From Alteribacter natronophilus (lineage in GTDB: Bacteria; Bacillota; Bacilli; Bacillales; Salisediminibacteriaceae), in the NCBI RefSeq assembly GCF_006007885.1, contig NZ_VCRO01000005.1, forward strand, positions 1 to 64,000: 64,000 nucleotides of DNA, read 5' to 3'. The notes beneath the pieces were generated by a model, which searched no databases, was not told where the DNA came from, and worked only from the letters and a program-made list of their open reading frames with translations. Made by a program: the position numbers and the translations under genes. How positions within the stretch are numbered: position 1 is the first letter of the stretch; each line of letters opens with the position of its first letter. Shown here piece by piece: positions 1-7,841 of the stretch.

Positions 1-53
1 TAGGCACGCCGCCAGCGTTCGTCCTGAGCCAGGATCAAACTCTCCGTAGAAAG
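1..53 (-). rRNA. 16S ribosomal RNA, 5' end only
   Basis: Read on the minus strand this is the conserved start of bacterial 16S rRNA, including the AGAGTTTGATCCTGGCTCAG primer site followed by GACGAACGCTGGCGGCG. Only the first ~50 nt are inside the window; the gene continues to the left. The exact mature 5' end is estimated. It is the first gene of an rRNA operon next to ygxA, the position of rrnD in B. subtilis. Confidence 0.97.
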
Positions 54-228
54 TTCGATGTCTCTGACATCAAAATGAAAATTTATTGACGGGATATTTA
101 AAATATCCCATGTTTCGCTTGGCTTCTGTTTAGTTTTCAAAGGCCACTCGACATTTAACAGAAAAGAAGTAAAAACCCGCTGTTGAATGTCATTTTATTT
201 TGTCGCTCTGTTTTGCGGCGACTTTTAT
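54..228 (-). other. rRNA operon leader
   Basis: Transcribed leader between the rrn promoters and the 16S gene. On the minus strand it carries TTTGAAAACTAAACAGAAG (about 123-141), a block common in Bacillaceae rRNA leaders and spacers, probably part of the antitermination and processing signals. No protein-coding gene is visible here. Confidence 0.7.
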
Positions 229-257
229 AATTTAACACATCGGCAATCCCGAGTCAA
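229..257 (-). promoter_or_regulatory. rrn promoter P2
   Basis: Minus strand: -35 TTGACT (252-257), 17-bp spacer, -10 TAAATT (229-234). It lies ~175 nt upstream of the 16S start, as expected for the proximal promoter of a Bacillus rRNA operon. Confidence 0.8.
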
Positions 258-333
258 TAACTTTTTCAAAAAAAGTTTTGGTCTGTTTTGCCGCTGGTGC
301 CCGTTGCGCTGATCTCTCAACGCGACGATATAT

Positions 334-363
334 AATGTACCACGCAGCAAAACGAACCGTCAA
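334..363 (-). promoter_or_regulatory. rrn promoter P1
   Basis: Minus strand: -35 TTGACG (358-363), 18-bp spacer, -10 TACATT (334-339) followed by ATATAT. It lies ~105 bp upstream of P2, giving the tandem-promoter layout typical of Bacillus rRNA operons. Confidence 0.7.
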
Positions 364-378
364 CACTTATTTTTATTT

Positions 379-1257
379 TTATAAAAAAGTTTTACCCGCC
401 TCGTAATAACGGTGATAGATTGCGTTCCCTTTCGTCTTTACACGAACGATATCCACGTACCCTTTCTGAACGAGATATTCCAGAAGAATAGTAAGGTCGA
501 GGGAATACTCGCTTACTTCGAGACTTGTTTTAAGTTCTTCTATAGACCACGGTTCATCTTTAGAGGCCATCAGGTTCAATAAATGAGCACTGCCCAGCCT
601 CGTTTTGGATGTCAGCTCAAATTCATTGGCAATCAGAAGGAGATCAAGTTTCTTTTCTATCGGCTCCTCCCCCGTTACAAGTTCTGAATAAAGCTTATGA
701 ATTTCAGGTTCGATCTGTTTAACCTGCTGCCAGACTGTCACTTCAGGATAAAAACCGTGTTCGATTACCGAAAGACGAGCCAGGTGGTGAAGAGCGTGAA
801 GGATCTGATTGTAGGAATCAAGGTAGTGACCAGCCTGAAAGAGAGCCCTTCCGTCTGTAAAACGCCGGATCAGTTTGGCAAATTCCACTCCCATTCTTAA
901 TTGACGTTCCTCGACAGGGAAATCAAACATCTGCTCCCGGAACTCCCTGACGAATTCATTCCGGTCAAAAAGAACTTTTCCATTCATGACCCAGTCGAAC
1001 ACCCGGCGATTGCTGCTGTTAATCAGCCATACATTCAGCTGCTCGGTGTGCACGAGATGCATTGCCACCTTATAACCATCGTATGTGTAATGTTTCGTTT
1101 CCCACATAGGCTTGTCCTCGGATACAATGACCAGGAGCACGACATCAAAGTAGTCGGTAACCGCATCATTCATATCCTTTCCTTCTACAAGCATTACGCC
1201 CAGTGTATGTAAATCACTTGTTCTGTCCTGATAAAGCTGGCGCAGAAAATCATCCAT
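379..1257 (-). CDS. ygxA: YgxA-like nucleotidyltransferase-fold protein
   Basis: A 292-residue cytoplasmic protein. The order rRNA operon - this gene - ygzB - perR matches B. subtilis, where this position is held by ygxA, an uncharacterised protein annotated as nucleotidyltransferase-like. The N-terminal ~110 residues have an acidic YFDVVLLVIVSED strand that fits a degenerate nucleotidyltransferase core. The middle (about 120-200) is helical, and the C-terminal ~70 residues look like a winged helix ending in YVDIVRVKTKGNAIYHRYYEAG. The start has GGAGG seven nt upstream. Molecular function is unknown; identity rests on synteny and general resemblance. Confidence 0.8.
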   Translation of the reverse strand: MDDFLRQLYQDRTSDLHTLGVMLVEGKDMNDAVTDYFDVVLLVIVSEDKPMWETKHYTYDGYKVAMHLVHTEQLNVWLINSSNRRVFDWVMNGKVLFDRNEFVREFREQMFDFPVEERQLRMGVEFAKLIRRFTDGRALFQAGHYLDSYNQILHALHHLARLSVIEHGFYPEVTVWQQVKQIEPEIHKLYSELVTGEEPIEKKLDLLLIANEFELTSKTRLGSAHLLNLMASKDEPWSIEELKTSLEVSEYSLDLTILLEYLVQKGYVDIVRVKTKGNAIYHRYYEAGKTFL

Positions 1258-1443
1258 AGTAAATCCTCCTGACTCTATATAAAAACAATTGTGCAGCTGC
1301 TTTAATGTAAGTTCGACGAAGGAAGGAAAATCCCTTCTCCCACATATAAGGAGCTTAAATTTTACAATAAGGTGAACACATCTGACCAGTAGTTATCCCT
1401 ATTTGGCTTATGATATAATTATTTTTCGGGAGGTATCGTTTTC

Positions 1444-1791
1444 ATGGGAGCAAAGTATACGAATAAAATAAACAGGATCCGGACTTTTGCACTTGTGCTT
1501 GTTTTCGCCGGAATCATTATTATGTATCTCGGGATTTTCTTTCAGACGAACGCCATGCTGATGACAGTGTTTATGCTGCTTGGTTTTCTTGCCATAATCG
1601 GGAGTACAGTAACGTATTTCTGGATCGGAATGCTTTCAACCAAAACCGTTCAGGTCGTCTGTCCCAATTGCGAAAGGCATACAAAGGTTCTCGGCAGGGT
1701 GGACGCGTGCATGTACTGCGATGAACCCCTTACGCTGGATAAATCACTTGAAGGTAAGGAATTCGACGAGTCATATAACGCAAAGAAATAG
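1444..1791 (+). CDS. ygzB: YgzB-like membrane zinc-ribbon protein (DUF2614)
   Basis: A 115-residue protein with two predicted membrane helices (about residues 13-33 and 38-61) followed by a cytosolic zinc-ribbon: CPNC (about 75-78) and CMYC (about 90-93). This layout and the position between perR and ygxA match YgzB of Bacillus. The start has GGGAGG ten nt upstream, and a TATAAT box lies at 1414-1419. It converges on perR and ends at a strong terminator. Function unknown. Confidence 0.88.
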   Translation: MGAKYTNKINRIRTFALVLVFAGIIIMYLGIFFQTNAMLMTVFMLLGFLAIIGSTVTYFWIGMLSTKTVQVVCPNCERHTKVLGRVDACMYCDEPLTLDKSLEGKEFDESYNAKK

Positions 1792-1802
1792 CAGTTCAGT
1801 TC

Positions 1803-1832
1803 AGACCCGGCTCAGGTGCCGGGTCTTTTCTT
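1803..1832 (+). terminator. Terminator of ygzB
   Basis: Plus strand: nine-bp perfect stem AGACCCGGC / GCCGGGTCT with a six-nt loop, followed by TTTTCTT. Confidence 0.85.
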
Positions 1833-1882
1833 ATGCTCAGTTATCCACGAAAACCAACAACAGACTTTAATAGAGCCTGAAC

Positions 1883-1918
1883 AAAAAAACAGCCGAAGAC
1901 AGTATGTCTACGACTGTT
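1883..1918 (-). terminator. Terminator of perR
   Basis: Minus strand: long stem ACAGTCGTAGACA / TGTCTTCGGCTGT with a three-nt loop and one or two mismatches, followed by seven T. Confidence 0.85.
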
Positions 1919-1922
1919 TATA

Positions 1923-2357
1923 TTAATGCTTATGCTTCTGGCACTCGGGACACGTACCGTAAATTTCCATACGGTGATTTTTGACACGGAAATCCGTGAC
2001 ATGTGCCGCAAGTGTCTCTACTTCATTTAGACCAGGGTAATGAAAGTCCACAATCTTACCGCAGTCATCACAGATGACGTGGTAGTGATCGGTTGTGTTA
2101 CTGTCAAACCTGCTGGAGGAATCCCCGTAAGTGAGTTCACGTACCAAGCCTGCTTCTTTAAAAACCCGAAGATTATTGTAGACTGTTGCGACGCTCATGT
2201 TAGGGAATTTCCCTTCCAGTGCCTTATAAATCTCATCCGCTGTGGGATGGCTTTCTGCATCGAAAAGAAATTCAAGTATAGCATGGCGTTGAGGCGTCAT
2301 ACGCACTTTCGTACTTTTTAAAGACTGCAAGGCTTCTTCCAGTCGATGATTGGCCAT
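1923..2357 (-). CDS. perR: Peroxide-responsive repressor PerR
   Basis: A 144-residue Fur-family metalloregulator that senses H2O2 by metal-catalysed histidine oxidation and represses peroxide-defence genes. All ligands fall at the same numbers known for B. subtilis PerR: regulatory-metal residues His37, Asp85, His91, His93 and Asp104, and structural-zinc cysteines Cys96, Cys99, Cys136 and Cys139. The N-terminal winged helix includes [12 protein letters not shown] and [19 protein letters not shown] lies upstream of the start. A PerR box overlaps its promoter, so autoregulation is expected. The bcp peroxiredoxin gene, usually adjacent, is separated here by over 40 kb. Confidence 0.97.
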   Translation of the reverse strand: MANHRLEEALQSLKSTKVRMTPQRHAILEFLFDAESHPTADEIYKALEGKFPNMSVATVYNNLRVFKEAGLVRELTYGDSSSRFDSNTTDHYHVICDDCGKIVDFHYPGLNEVETLAAHVTDFRVKNHRMEIYGTCPECQKHKH

Positions 2358-2393
2358 TTCTCAACACCTCTTCTTCATAAAAGCATTCTTACT

Positions 2394-2408
2394 TTATAAT
2401 ATTTATAA
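2394..2408 (-). promoter_or_regulatory. PerR box (autoregulation)
   Basis: Minus strand TTATAAATATTATAA, one mismatch from the known PerR consensus TTATAATNATTATAA. It begins two bp after the perR -10 element, the right place to block transcription. Confidence 0.85.
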
Positions 2409-2410
2409 TT

Positions 2411-2440
2411 AGTATAGCGAACAATTCCCATGCTTGTCAA
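2411..2440 (-). promoter_or_regulatory. perR promoter
   Basis: Minus strand: -35 TTGACA (2435-2440), 18-bp spacer, -10 TATACT (2411-2416), a good SigA-type promoter immediately followed by the PerR box. Confidence 0.85.
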
Positions 2441-2454
2441 CGGATAGGGGCCGT

Positions 2455-2766
2455 TCAGCCATTTTTGCCATGAAAAGCCGTAAGAAGCGGCAGGCTGTCC
2501 TTTGCGTCAATGACAAAAGACGTGTAGCGGCTGTCTACATCTTTCGCTTTTCCTTTTTTCGCTTCGTGTTCCGTGCAGATCTCTTTCATGTCCTTTTTCA
2601 GGGCTGCTGCGTCACCGTCTTTCACCCCGAAGAGAAACGTGGTGCTGCCTTTTTTAAGGAAACCACCGCTGCTGGCAAGCTCTGTCATGCGGTATCCTTT
2701 CTTTTTCAATCCTTTTTCCAATGCGTCGCTGTACCGGTTGTGCACAACGCAGATGACCAGTTTCAT
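2455..2766 (-). CDS. DarA/YaaQ-family cyclic-di-AMP receptor-like protein
   Basis: A 103-residue PII-like protein. The N-terminal half (MKLVICVVHNRYSDALEKG, then LASSGGFLKKGSTTFLFGV) follows the YaaQ/DarA family pattern, including the TGGFL-x-x-G-x-TTF nucleotide-binding segment. DarA proteins are trimers that bind c-di-AMP. The canonical DarA gene normally lies near tmk/holB, so this is probably a second copy, and its C-terminal half is divergent: it lacks the usual GG-rich loop and is Lys-rich. It follows the hydroxyacid dehydrogenase gene by about 50 bp and may be cotranscribed. Ligand and role are not known. Confidence 0.72.
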   Translation of the reverse strand: MKLVICVVHNRYSDALEKGLKKKGYRMTELASSGGFLKKGSTTFLFGVKDGDAAALKKDMKEICTEHEAKKGKAKDVDSRYTSFVIDAKDSLPLLTAFHGKNG

Positions 2767-2817
2767 TTCATCAACGCCCCTTTATGTTCATTCTCCAAGC
2801 GGCTTTCTGCGACTGCT

Positions 2818-3777
2818 TCAATACCCTTTAGAGACATCAATTTTATTGTGATAATTCTTCCCCGATCCAAGAAACTCCTTCAGGTTTTGCTCAAAAATTC
2901 CGATTGCCCTTGGCTGGTATCCAGGGGAAATACCGGATATGTGAGGAGTGACAGTGACGTTTTCCATAGTCCAGTAAGGGTGCCCTTTCGGTAGGGGTTC
3001 CTGTTCAAAAACGTCCAGTACGGCGTGGGCCAGGTCTCTGTCTGTAAGAGCCTCAATCAGATCCTCTTCTTTAGTAACGGTTCCCCTTCCCATATTAATG
3101 AATACAGCATTGTTTTTCATTTTCCGGAAAGCATCCCTCGTCAGAAGCCCTGCAGTCTCTTCTGTGTGTGGCAGAACAGACACGAGAAAATCCGAGTTCT
3201 TCAGGATGCGGTCTAATTCACTGAAGGTCAGTGTCTCATCGAAATGATCGGCAGGACGGCCACTCCGGTTAAGCCCAATCGTGTGCATCCCGAAAGCTTT
3301 TGCCAGGCGGGCTGTTTCACTGCCGATTGCTCCTGCCCCGAGAACCCCGAGGGTGCAGCCGTTCAGTTCTGTCATAGTCAGTTTACGGCTCCACACCTGA
3401 TCTCGTTCCTGTGAAAGAAGTTCTTTTGCTTTTCTTGCTGTCTGGAGGATGACGGAGATGGCGTATTCCGCCATAGGAGTGGCATGAATCCCCCTCGCGT
3501 TGGTTACAAGGATCCCTTTTTCCCCGATCGCCTTAAACGGCATCTTCTCCATTCCTGCAGAAACGACCATAATCCACTTCAGATTACCGGCTTTTCTGAT
3601 GTGATCAGGCGTGAGGTCTTCTCCGTATGTAATGAGTATATCCGCTTTTTTGAGGTCGCCTGACTGCTCGGTTCCTTCTATTGTATCGTGCCAGGTAAAC
3701 GTGACTTCGGGAAAAGCACCGGTGAGCCCGTTTTTTAAATTCTCCTGAAAATCTGCTGATGTGGTGACAAGTGTCAT
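2818..3777 (-). CDS. D-isomer-specific 2-hydroxyacid dehydrogenase
   Basis: A 319-residue NAD(P)-dependent oxidoreductase of the D-2-hydroxyacid dehydrogenase family (phosphoglycerate/glyoxylate/hydroxypyruvate reductase relatives). Visible are the GVLGAGAIGSETARLAKAFGM dinucleotide-binding motif, the catalytic Arg in INMGRGTVT, the Glu in DVFEQEPLP, and the catalytic His in VTPHISG. I start at the ATG at 3777 (MTLVTTSAD), preceded by AAAAGGAGAAGGGAG; an upstream TTG would add 14 atypical residues. No amidotransferase or ACT domain is present, so it is not a full-length SerA. Substrate cannot be told from sequence. Confidence 0.9.
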   Translation of the reverse strand: MTLVTTSADFQENLKNGLTGAFPEVTFTWHDTIEGTEQSGDLKKADILITYGEDLTPDHIRKAGNLKWIMVVSAGMEKMPFKAIGEKGILVTNARGIHATPMAEYAISVILQTARKAKELLSQERDQVWSRKLTMTELNGCTLGVLGAGAIGSETARLAKAFGMHTIGLNRSGRPADHFDETLTFSELDRILKNSDFLVSVLPHTEETAGLLTRDAFRKMKNNAVFINMGRGTVTKEEDLIEALTDRDLAHAVLDVFEQEPLPKGHPYWTMENVTVTPHISGISPGYQPRAIGIFEQNLKEFLGSGKNYHNKIDVSKGY

Positions 3778-3910
3778 TTGGCTCCAGACTCCCTTCTCCT
3801 TTTTACAGTACTTGGACAATTTTTATAATCGTATCATAATGCGCGTTACGAGGACAGACGAAGGCCGGCAGGAATCAGCCGTCCTGATGCAGAACGCCTG
3901 TCTGACCTGT

Positions 3911-3944
3911 AAAAAAAACAGCCGCCCCTCGCAGGGACGACTGT
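3911..3944 (-). terminator. Terminator of the sigma-factor operon
   Basis: Minus strand: stem ACAGTCGTCCC / GGGGCGGCTGT with a short loop, followed by eight T. It closes the operon 5793-3964. Confidence 0.85.
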
Positions 3945-3963
3945 ACTTAATTACTTAATACTT

Positions 3964-4089
3964 TCATCGTTCTTTACGGGGCTGCCGGCGGCTTTGCCTG
4001 ATCTTTCGGGCAAAGCTGACTTCCCTGCACTCATCTTCCATTTCCTTCATTCTCATAAGAACCGTCTCCCGATCGTGATGGATCAGCAT
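3964..4089 (-). CDS. Small basic peptide in sigma-factor operon (41 aa)
   Basis: A 41-residue open frame starting MLIHHDRETVLMRMKEMED and ending in a very basic tail (KIRQSRRQPRKER). It has a near-perfect ribosome site, AAAGGAGG, eight nt before the ATG, lies 30 bp after the beta-repeat protein gene, and is followed directly by the operon terminator, which together argue that it is translated. It has no membrane segment. The amphipathic N-terminal half and basic end would suit a nucleic-acid or acidic-protein partner. I recognise no family. Confidence 0.68.
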   Translation of the reverse strand: MLIHHDRETVLMRMKEMEDECREVSFARKIRQSRRQPRKER

Positions 4090-4119
4090 GATGTCCGCCT
4101 CCTTTTAATGATGAGGTGT

Positions 4120-5319
4120 CTAAAGTGACAGTTCACCAAAATTGGATATGGCCGGCCCTTCTTCCTTTTCACCAGCTGCATGTACATCGCCTTCTTTCAG
4201 TCGAAGCAGGGTCTGGACGGCACCTTTCACCTCTTTATTCGGAACTATAATAGAGCCCGCAAGATCGATGGCCTCCACATTCGAGCGTAGAATACCGGCA
4301 TCTGTGCTGTCATCCAGTCGAAGCGTCCCGGTGACAACGAGCGTCACTTTTCCTTCAAACGCTTCAAAGTCTTCACGGAACCACTCTTCATCTTCGATTA
4401 ATGCGTATTTTCCGCTGTACGTAAGCACCTCTGCCTCGAGCGGGTCACAGCGTTCGAAGACCAGGTCCTCAACATCTTCATGGCAGACGATAACCGAGGA
4501 CGACCGGATATCGCTGATGGATGCCTCGAATGCCTCCCGGGTCACATCCCGGTCAAAAACCACAGGTTTCTTCGTAAAAATCCTGCCTTTTTTAAAGCGG
4601 CGGATCGAGCGGCCAGTAAGAACCAGCGTTTTTGAAGCGTACACATAACCATCCGGGATCACTTCTGTAACACCGTTAATGAGCGGATTTTTCCTGAACA
4701 GGTCCGGTTCCTGTGATTCATTCAGACGAACGATTCCATTCACTTGAAGATCTTCAATCTTTTCTGCAAAGAGATTCATATCGAGATCATCAGAAAGGGA
4801 TAAAACCCCATTAACGGTCAGACTCACCTTCGTATCAACGGAATGGAGGTAGCGGTCAGTCAGTTCATGGCTTCCGTTAATTATACGGGGCCGGTCTCCT
4901 TCATACGTCCTCACTCCTCCAGCGGTGTCTTTTGTCCGCTCGTGCAGGGCACCGGACACAGCAGCCGGTGCAAAAAGTGATCCGTTAATAACAAGCCCCT
5001 CCACCTTATCCCTGATGTCTTCTGCCGTGACGTCCTTCGTAATCACAGCCTGCCCGTTCACGAGAAGAGTAAGGGGTTTTTCCACCGTGGAAAAATAACT
5101 GCGGTCGAGCGTTACCTGTCCGTTCAGCACCGTGAACTCCTTTTTTATTTCCATGGTTTTTCCGATGTTGCCAATATTAAGGGCCGTGATCAGGTGAGCC
5201 GTTTCCGGCTTATAAAGGACGCATCCAACGTTTTCGATCTTCCCGATATTTGCAATCGATGTTTCTGTTGCACTAGTTAAGTTAAGCAGTCCCACGTTTC
5301 CGATTCGCTGTTTTCCCAT
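4120..5319 (-). CDS. Uncharacterised beta-repeat protein cotranscribed with a sigma factor
   Basis: A 399-residue protein with no signal peptide or membrane helix. It is built of degenerate modules in which a beta strand with an NG turn (for example LLVNGQAVIT, LVINGSLFAP, LTVNGVLSLS, LQVNGIVRLN, LVVTGTLRLD) alternates with short acidic helices. This pattern predicts a beta-solenoid or polymer-forming fold, similar in logic to bactofilins though I cannot assign the family. The N-terminal ~60 residues have a different repeat (IANIGKIENVGC, ALNIGNIGKT). The start is six nt after the sigma-factor stop, and its ribosome site (GGAGGAG) lies inside the last sigma codons, so the two are translationally coupled. 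Confidence 0.7.
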   Translation of the reverse strand: MGKQRIGNVGLLNLTSATETSIANIGKIENVGCVLYKPETAHLITALNIGNIGKTMEIKKEFTVLNGQVTLDRSYFSTVEKPLTLLVNGQAVITKDVTAEDIRDKVEGLVINGSLFAPAAVSGALHERTKDTAGGVRTYEGDRPRIINGSHELTDRYLHSVDTKVSLTVNGVLSLSDDLDMNLFAEKIEDLQVNGIVRLNESQEPDLFRKNPLINGVTEVIPDGYVYASKTLVLTGRSIRRFKKGRIFTKKPVVFDRDVTREAFEASISDIRSSSVIVCHEDVEDLVFERCDPLEAEVLTYSGKYALIEDEEWFREDFEAFEGKVTLVVTGTLRLDDSTDAGILRSNVEAIDLAGSIIVPNKEVKGAVQTLLRLKEGDVHAAGEKEEGPAISNFGELSL

Positions 5320-5325
5320 CGTTCA

Positions 5326-5793
5326 TCACTCCTCCAGTTTTTTCCGAAGCTGTTTTACCGCCCTGCTGAGCTTATACCTGACCGTTGCCGGTGGCAGTCC
5401 CAGCTGGGATCCGATCTCCTGACTCGTTAGTCCAATCCAGTACCGCTTAAATACGATGTCGCGCTGTTCGTCGCTCAGGGAACTGAGCAGATCGGTGACC
5501 TCCACGGGACTCAGTGCCTGCTCCCGGATCGGAAAATCGTATTCCTCCTCCCACCCGGTGACCCGCTTTTCCCTGCGCCTCTCGTCAATCAGCTGATTTT
5601 TCATGACTCTGAAAAACCACGCCCGCTGTTTGTGAACCGGGAGCCCTGCAATTCCCGGGTTCGCCAGTGCTTTTTCCAGCGCCAGCTGAACGAGGTCATC
5701 GGCTTCCTGCCTGTGACGGGCGATAGATCGGGCAAAGCGGTGCAGGTCATTTTCAAGTGTGCGGTACATCGTTCTCACGTCCATCTGCTCCAA
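5326..5793 (-). CDS. ECF-type RNA polymerase sigma factor
   Basis: A 155-residue sigma-70-family protein of ECF size. Region 2 covers about residues 10-75 (EADDLVQLALEKAL for 2.1/2.2, then QRAWFFRVMKNQLIDERRR). Region 4 covers about 97-150, with the helix-turn-helix LTSQEIGSQLGLPPATVRYKLSRAVKQLRKKL. No region 1.1 or 3 is present. There is no recognisable membrane anti-sigma partner; the next gene is a soluble beta-repeat protein whose start is coupled to this stop. The regulon is unknown, and I did not find a convincing autoregulatory ECF promoter upstream. Confidence 0.92.
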   Translation of the reverse strand: MEQMDVRTMYRTLENDLHRFARSIARHRQEADDLVQLALEKALANPGIAGLPVHKQRAWFFRVMKNQLIDERRREKRVTGWEEEYDFPIREQALSPVEVTDLLSSLSDEQRDIVFKRYWIGLTSQEIGSQLGLPPATVRYKLSRAVKQLRKKLEE

Positions 5794-5891
5794 CTCACTT
5801 CATTTTTTTGTGACCTGTCATTAAGATAACGGATGAGACGGCACAAGTGTTTGAAAAAAGTGAAGTTTTTTAAACCTGTCCACTTACGGGC

Positions 5892-5920
5892 AAAAAAAAG
5901 CGAGGCACAGAGGCCTCGCA
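5892..5920 (-). terminator. Terminator of the aminopeptidase gene
   Basis: Minus strand: perfect stem GCGAGGC / GCCTCGC with a six-nt loop, followed by eight T. Confidence 0.85.
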
Positions 5921-6015
5921 TCAAGATTTATTATTATTGAAGAGGGATTGGGATCACCTGTACTTTACTCTATGCCCCTATCCCGAAAGTGTCATGGTCA
6001 AGCGCCCTTAAGGGC

Positions 6016-7125
6016 TTATTTTAATTGATCAGGGTTCAGTCCGGCCAGTTCATCCAGGACAAATTCCCCGTCCTTTCTTACAAGGACATCATCAAAGTAG
6101 ATCTCCCCGCCGCCGTACTCGGGACGCTGGATGAGCACCATATCCCAGTGGACAGCCGAGCGGTTTCCGTTATCCGCATCCTCATAAGCTTCCCCCGGTG
6201 TAAAATGCAGGCTGCCGCCGATCTTCTCGTCAAACAGAATGTCCCCCATAGGATGCAGGATGTAGGGATTCACCCCGATGGCAAACTCCCCGGCAAAACG
6301 TGCCCCTTCGTCCGTATCGAGGATCGCTTCAAGTTTTTCCTTCTGATCAGCGTCAGCTTCCACAATTTTCCCGTCCTTAAACGTGAGCTTCACGTTCTGG
6401 TACGTGACTCCGCGGTATGGGCAGGGAGTGTTGAACGCAATCGTGCCGTTAACGCTGTCCTTAACCGGTGCGGAGTAGATTTCCCCGTCCGGAATGTTCG
6501 CCTCGCCCGCACACGGCACTACAGGAATGTCTTTTATGGAAAAAGTCAGATCCGTACCCGGCGCGGTAATACGGACCCGGTCTGTCTTCTCCATAAGTTC
6601 CTTAAACGGTTCAAATGCCCGCTCCATTTTCCTATAGTCCGCCGTGCAGACGTCGAGAAGGAAATCGGTAAATGCTTTTGTGCTCATCCCTGCTTTCTGT
6701 GCCAGTGCCGGCGTCGGGTAATTGAGCAGCACCCAGCGTCGGTTATTTATGTAGAATTCCTGTACCGGCTTGAACACCTCTCCCCGGAGTTTAAACTTTT
6801 CGCTCGGCACTTCCGCCATTTCGGCGTCGTTTTCCTCGGCAATAATGGCGATCACGGCATCCACGTCCTCATAGCGCTTCATTGCCCAGGCAGCGGACGT
6901 TTCCAGCTGTTCTTTTTCGTACCCCATGCTGAGATGGCGGCCGATCTCGTCATCAAGGAGCTCAGTGTAGGGATAGGCTCCACGGGCGTAAACCTGGTCG
7001 ATGAGTTCTGTCATGAGCGGTTTTGTGGCGTAATGGCCTTTGATCAGCACACGCTCGCCTTTATTTATTTTTATGGAATGGTCGAGAAGCACCCCGGCCA
7101 GTTTTTCAATCCGTGCGTCTTTCAT
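6016..7125 (-). CDS. M29-family metallo-aminopeptidase
   Basis: A 369-residue thermophilic-type aminopeptidase (M29; AmpS/PepS relatives), releasing N-terminal residues from peptides with two divalent metals. Family landmarks are in order: the glutamate-rich GEANIPDGEIYSAPV near residue 225, FAIGVNP, the EKIGGSLHFTPGEAY segment with a metal-binding His, and the terminal HWDMV His/Asp motif. The length fits the family (~370-410). The start has AAGGAG nine nt upstream. It is monocistronic with its own terminator. Cytosolic peptide turnover is the likely role. Confidence 0.94.
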   Translation of the reverse strand: MKDARIEKLAGVLLDHSIKINKGERVLIKGHYATKPLMTELIDQVYARGAYPYTELLDDEIGRHLSMGYEKEQLETSAAWAMKRYEDVDAVIAIIAEENDAEMAEVPSEKFKLRGEVFKPVQEFYINNRRWVLLNYPTPALAQKAGMSTKAFTDFLLDVCTADYRKMERAFEPFKELMEKTDRVRITAPGTDLTFSIKDIPVVPCAGEANIPDGEIYSAPVKDSVNGTIAFNTPCPYRGVTYQNVKLTFKDGKIVEADADQKEKLEAILDTDEGARFAGEFAIGVNPYILHPMGDILFDEKIGGSLHFTPGEAYEDADNGNRSAVHWDMVLIQRPEYGGGEIYFDDVLVRKDGEFVLDELAGLNPDQLK

Positions 7126-7146
7126 GATGACTCGCTCCTTTTTTGG

Positions 7147-7680
7147 TCAATTCTCTTCTTCAGCGCTCCTCTGGAGGACCTTCTGGGGAAAGCTGAGTTC
7201 AGTTCCTGTCTCATATACGGCACCATCAGAGATCCATGACATCTCCATATAGCCTGAAATACCTGATCCGCCGAAACCGCCGAACCTCTCTTCCCATTCC
7301 GCCTGGGCTTTCTCTGTACAGAAGTCGCACACTTCATGGATGGCTACGGATCCGTCAAAGTCTTCGATCTCCAGCTCCTGATAATACATGACTCCGTAAG
7401 GGTTGTGAAACTGTATGAACACTTCAACTGCTTCCACTTCACCGGTACTGTCCTCATCTTTGTATGTCAGGTCAATCCCGATTACCGTTTCTTCTGCTTC
7501 CTCATAATCTGCCCAGTACGACAGATCCCATTTGCCCGGCCCGCCACCCATACTGTAAAGTGCCGGATTGGTTCCGGTCCAGTCCCGCTCTGCTTCCTCT
7601 TGAGCTGCAGGTTCCTGGAAAAAGAACATGGCACCGGCGATGATTCCTACAATCAGTATAATCGGTAAAAACTGCTTCAC
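7147..7680 (-). CDS. Membrane-anchored hypothetical protein, paralogue of the gene at 8687
   Basis: A 177-residue protein with an N-terminal hydrophobic anchor (FLPIILIVGIIAGAMFFF) and an acidic extracellular domain containing a CDFC pair after an EDFDGSVAIHEV stretch. The same anchor and EDFDGxxxxxExCxFC block recur in the protein at 8687-9178, so the two are paralogues. The start is GTG with GAGGTGAGG upstream. It is divergent from the lipoprotein gene at 7842. The two close cysteines could bind metal or form a disulfide. I recognise no family and assign no function. Confidence 0.75.
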   Translation of the reverse strand: MKQFLPIILIVGIIAGAMFFFQEPAAQEEAERDWTGTNPALYSMGGGPGKWDLSYWADYEEAEETVIGIDLTYKDEDSTGEVEAVEVFIQFHNPYGVMYYQELEIEDFDGSVAIHEVCDFCTEKAQAEWEERFGGFGGSGISGYMEMSWISDGAVYETGTELSFPQKVLQRSAEEEN

Positions 7681-7841
7681 TCATGCCTCACCTCTTTTTT
7701 CCTTTCTCTATCCTATCAGAATTCATCTGGACTTTGGTGTTTTAAGGGAGTATTTATCTTAATTTTCCATAAGTGGTGTTACCGGGAACTGGAGGCGTGG
7801 TACGATGATAGGTGTAATAGAGAGAAAGGACTGACGAACTG

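Noticed and set aside
5794-5891. ECF-type autoregulated promoter upstream of the sigma factor
   Set aside because: A CGTCTC sequence and AAAC-like stretches exist, but not at the 15-17-bp spacing required.
6025-7239. Plus-strand open frame of 404 residues
   Set aside because: Lies opposite the M29 aminopeptidase gene, which has clear family motifs and a ribosome site; the long frame is a shadow.
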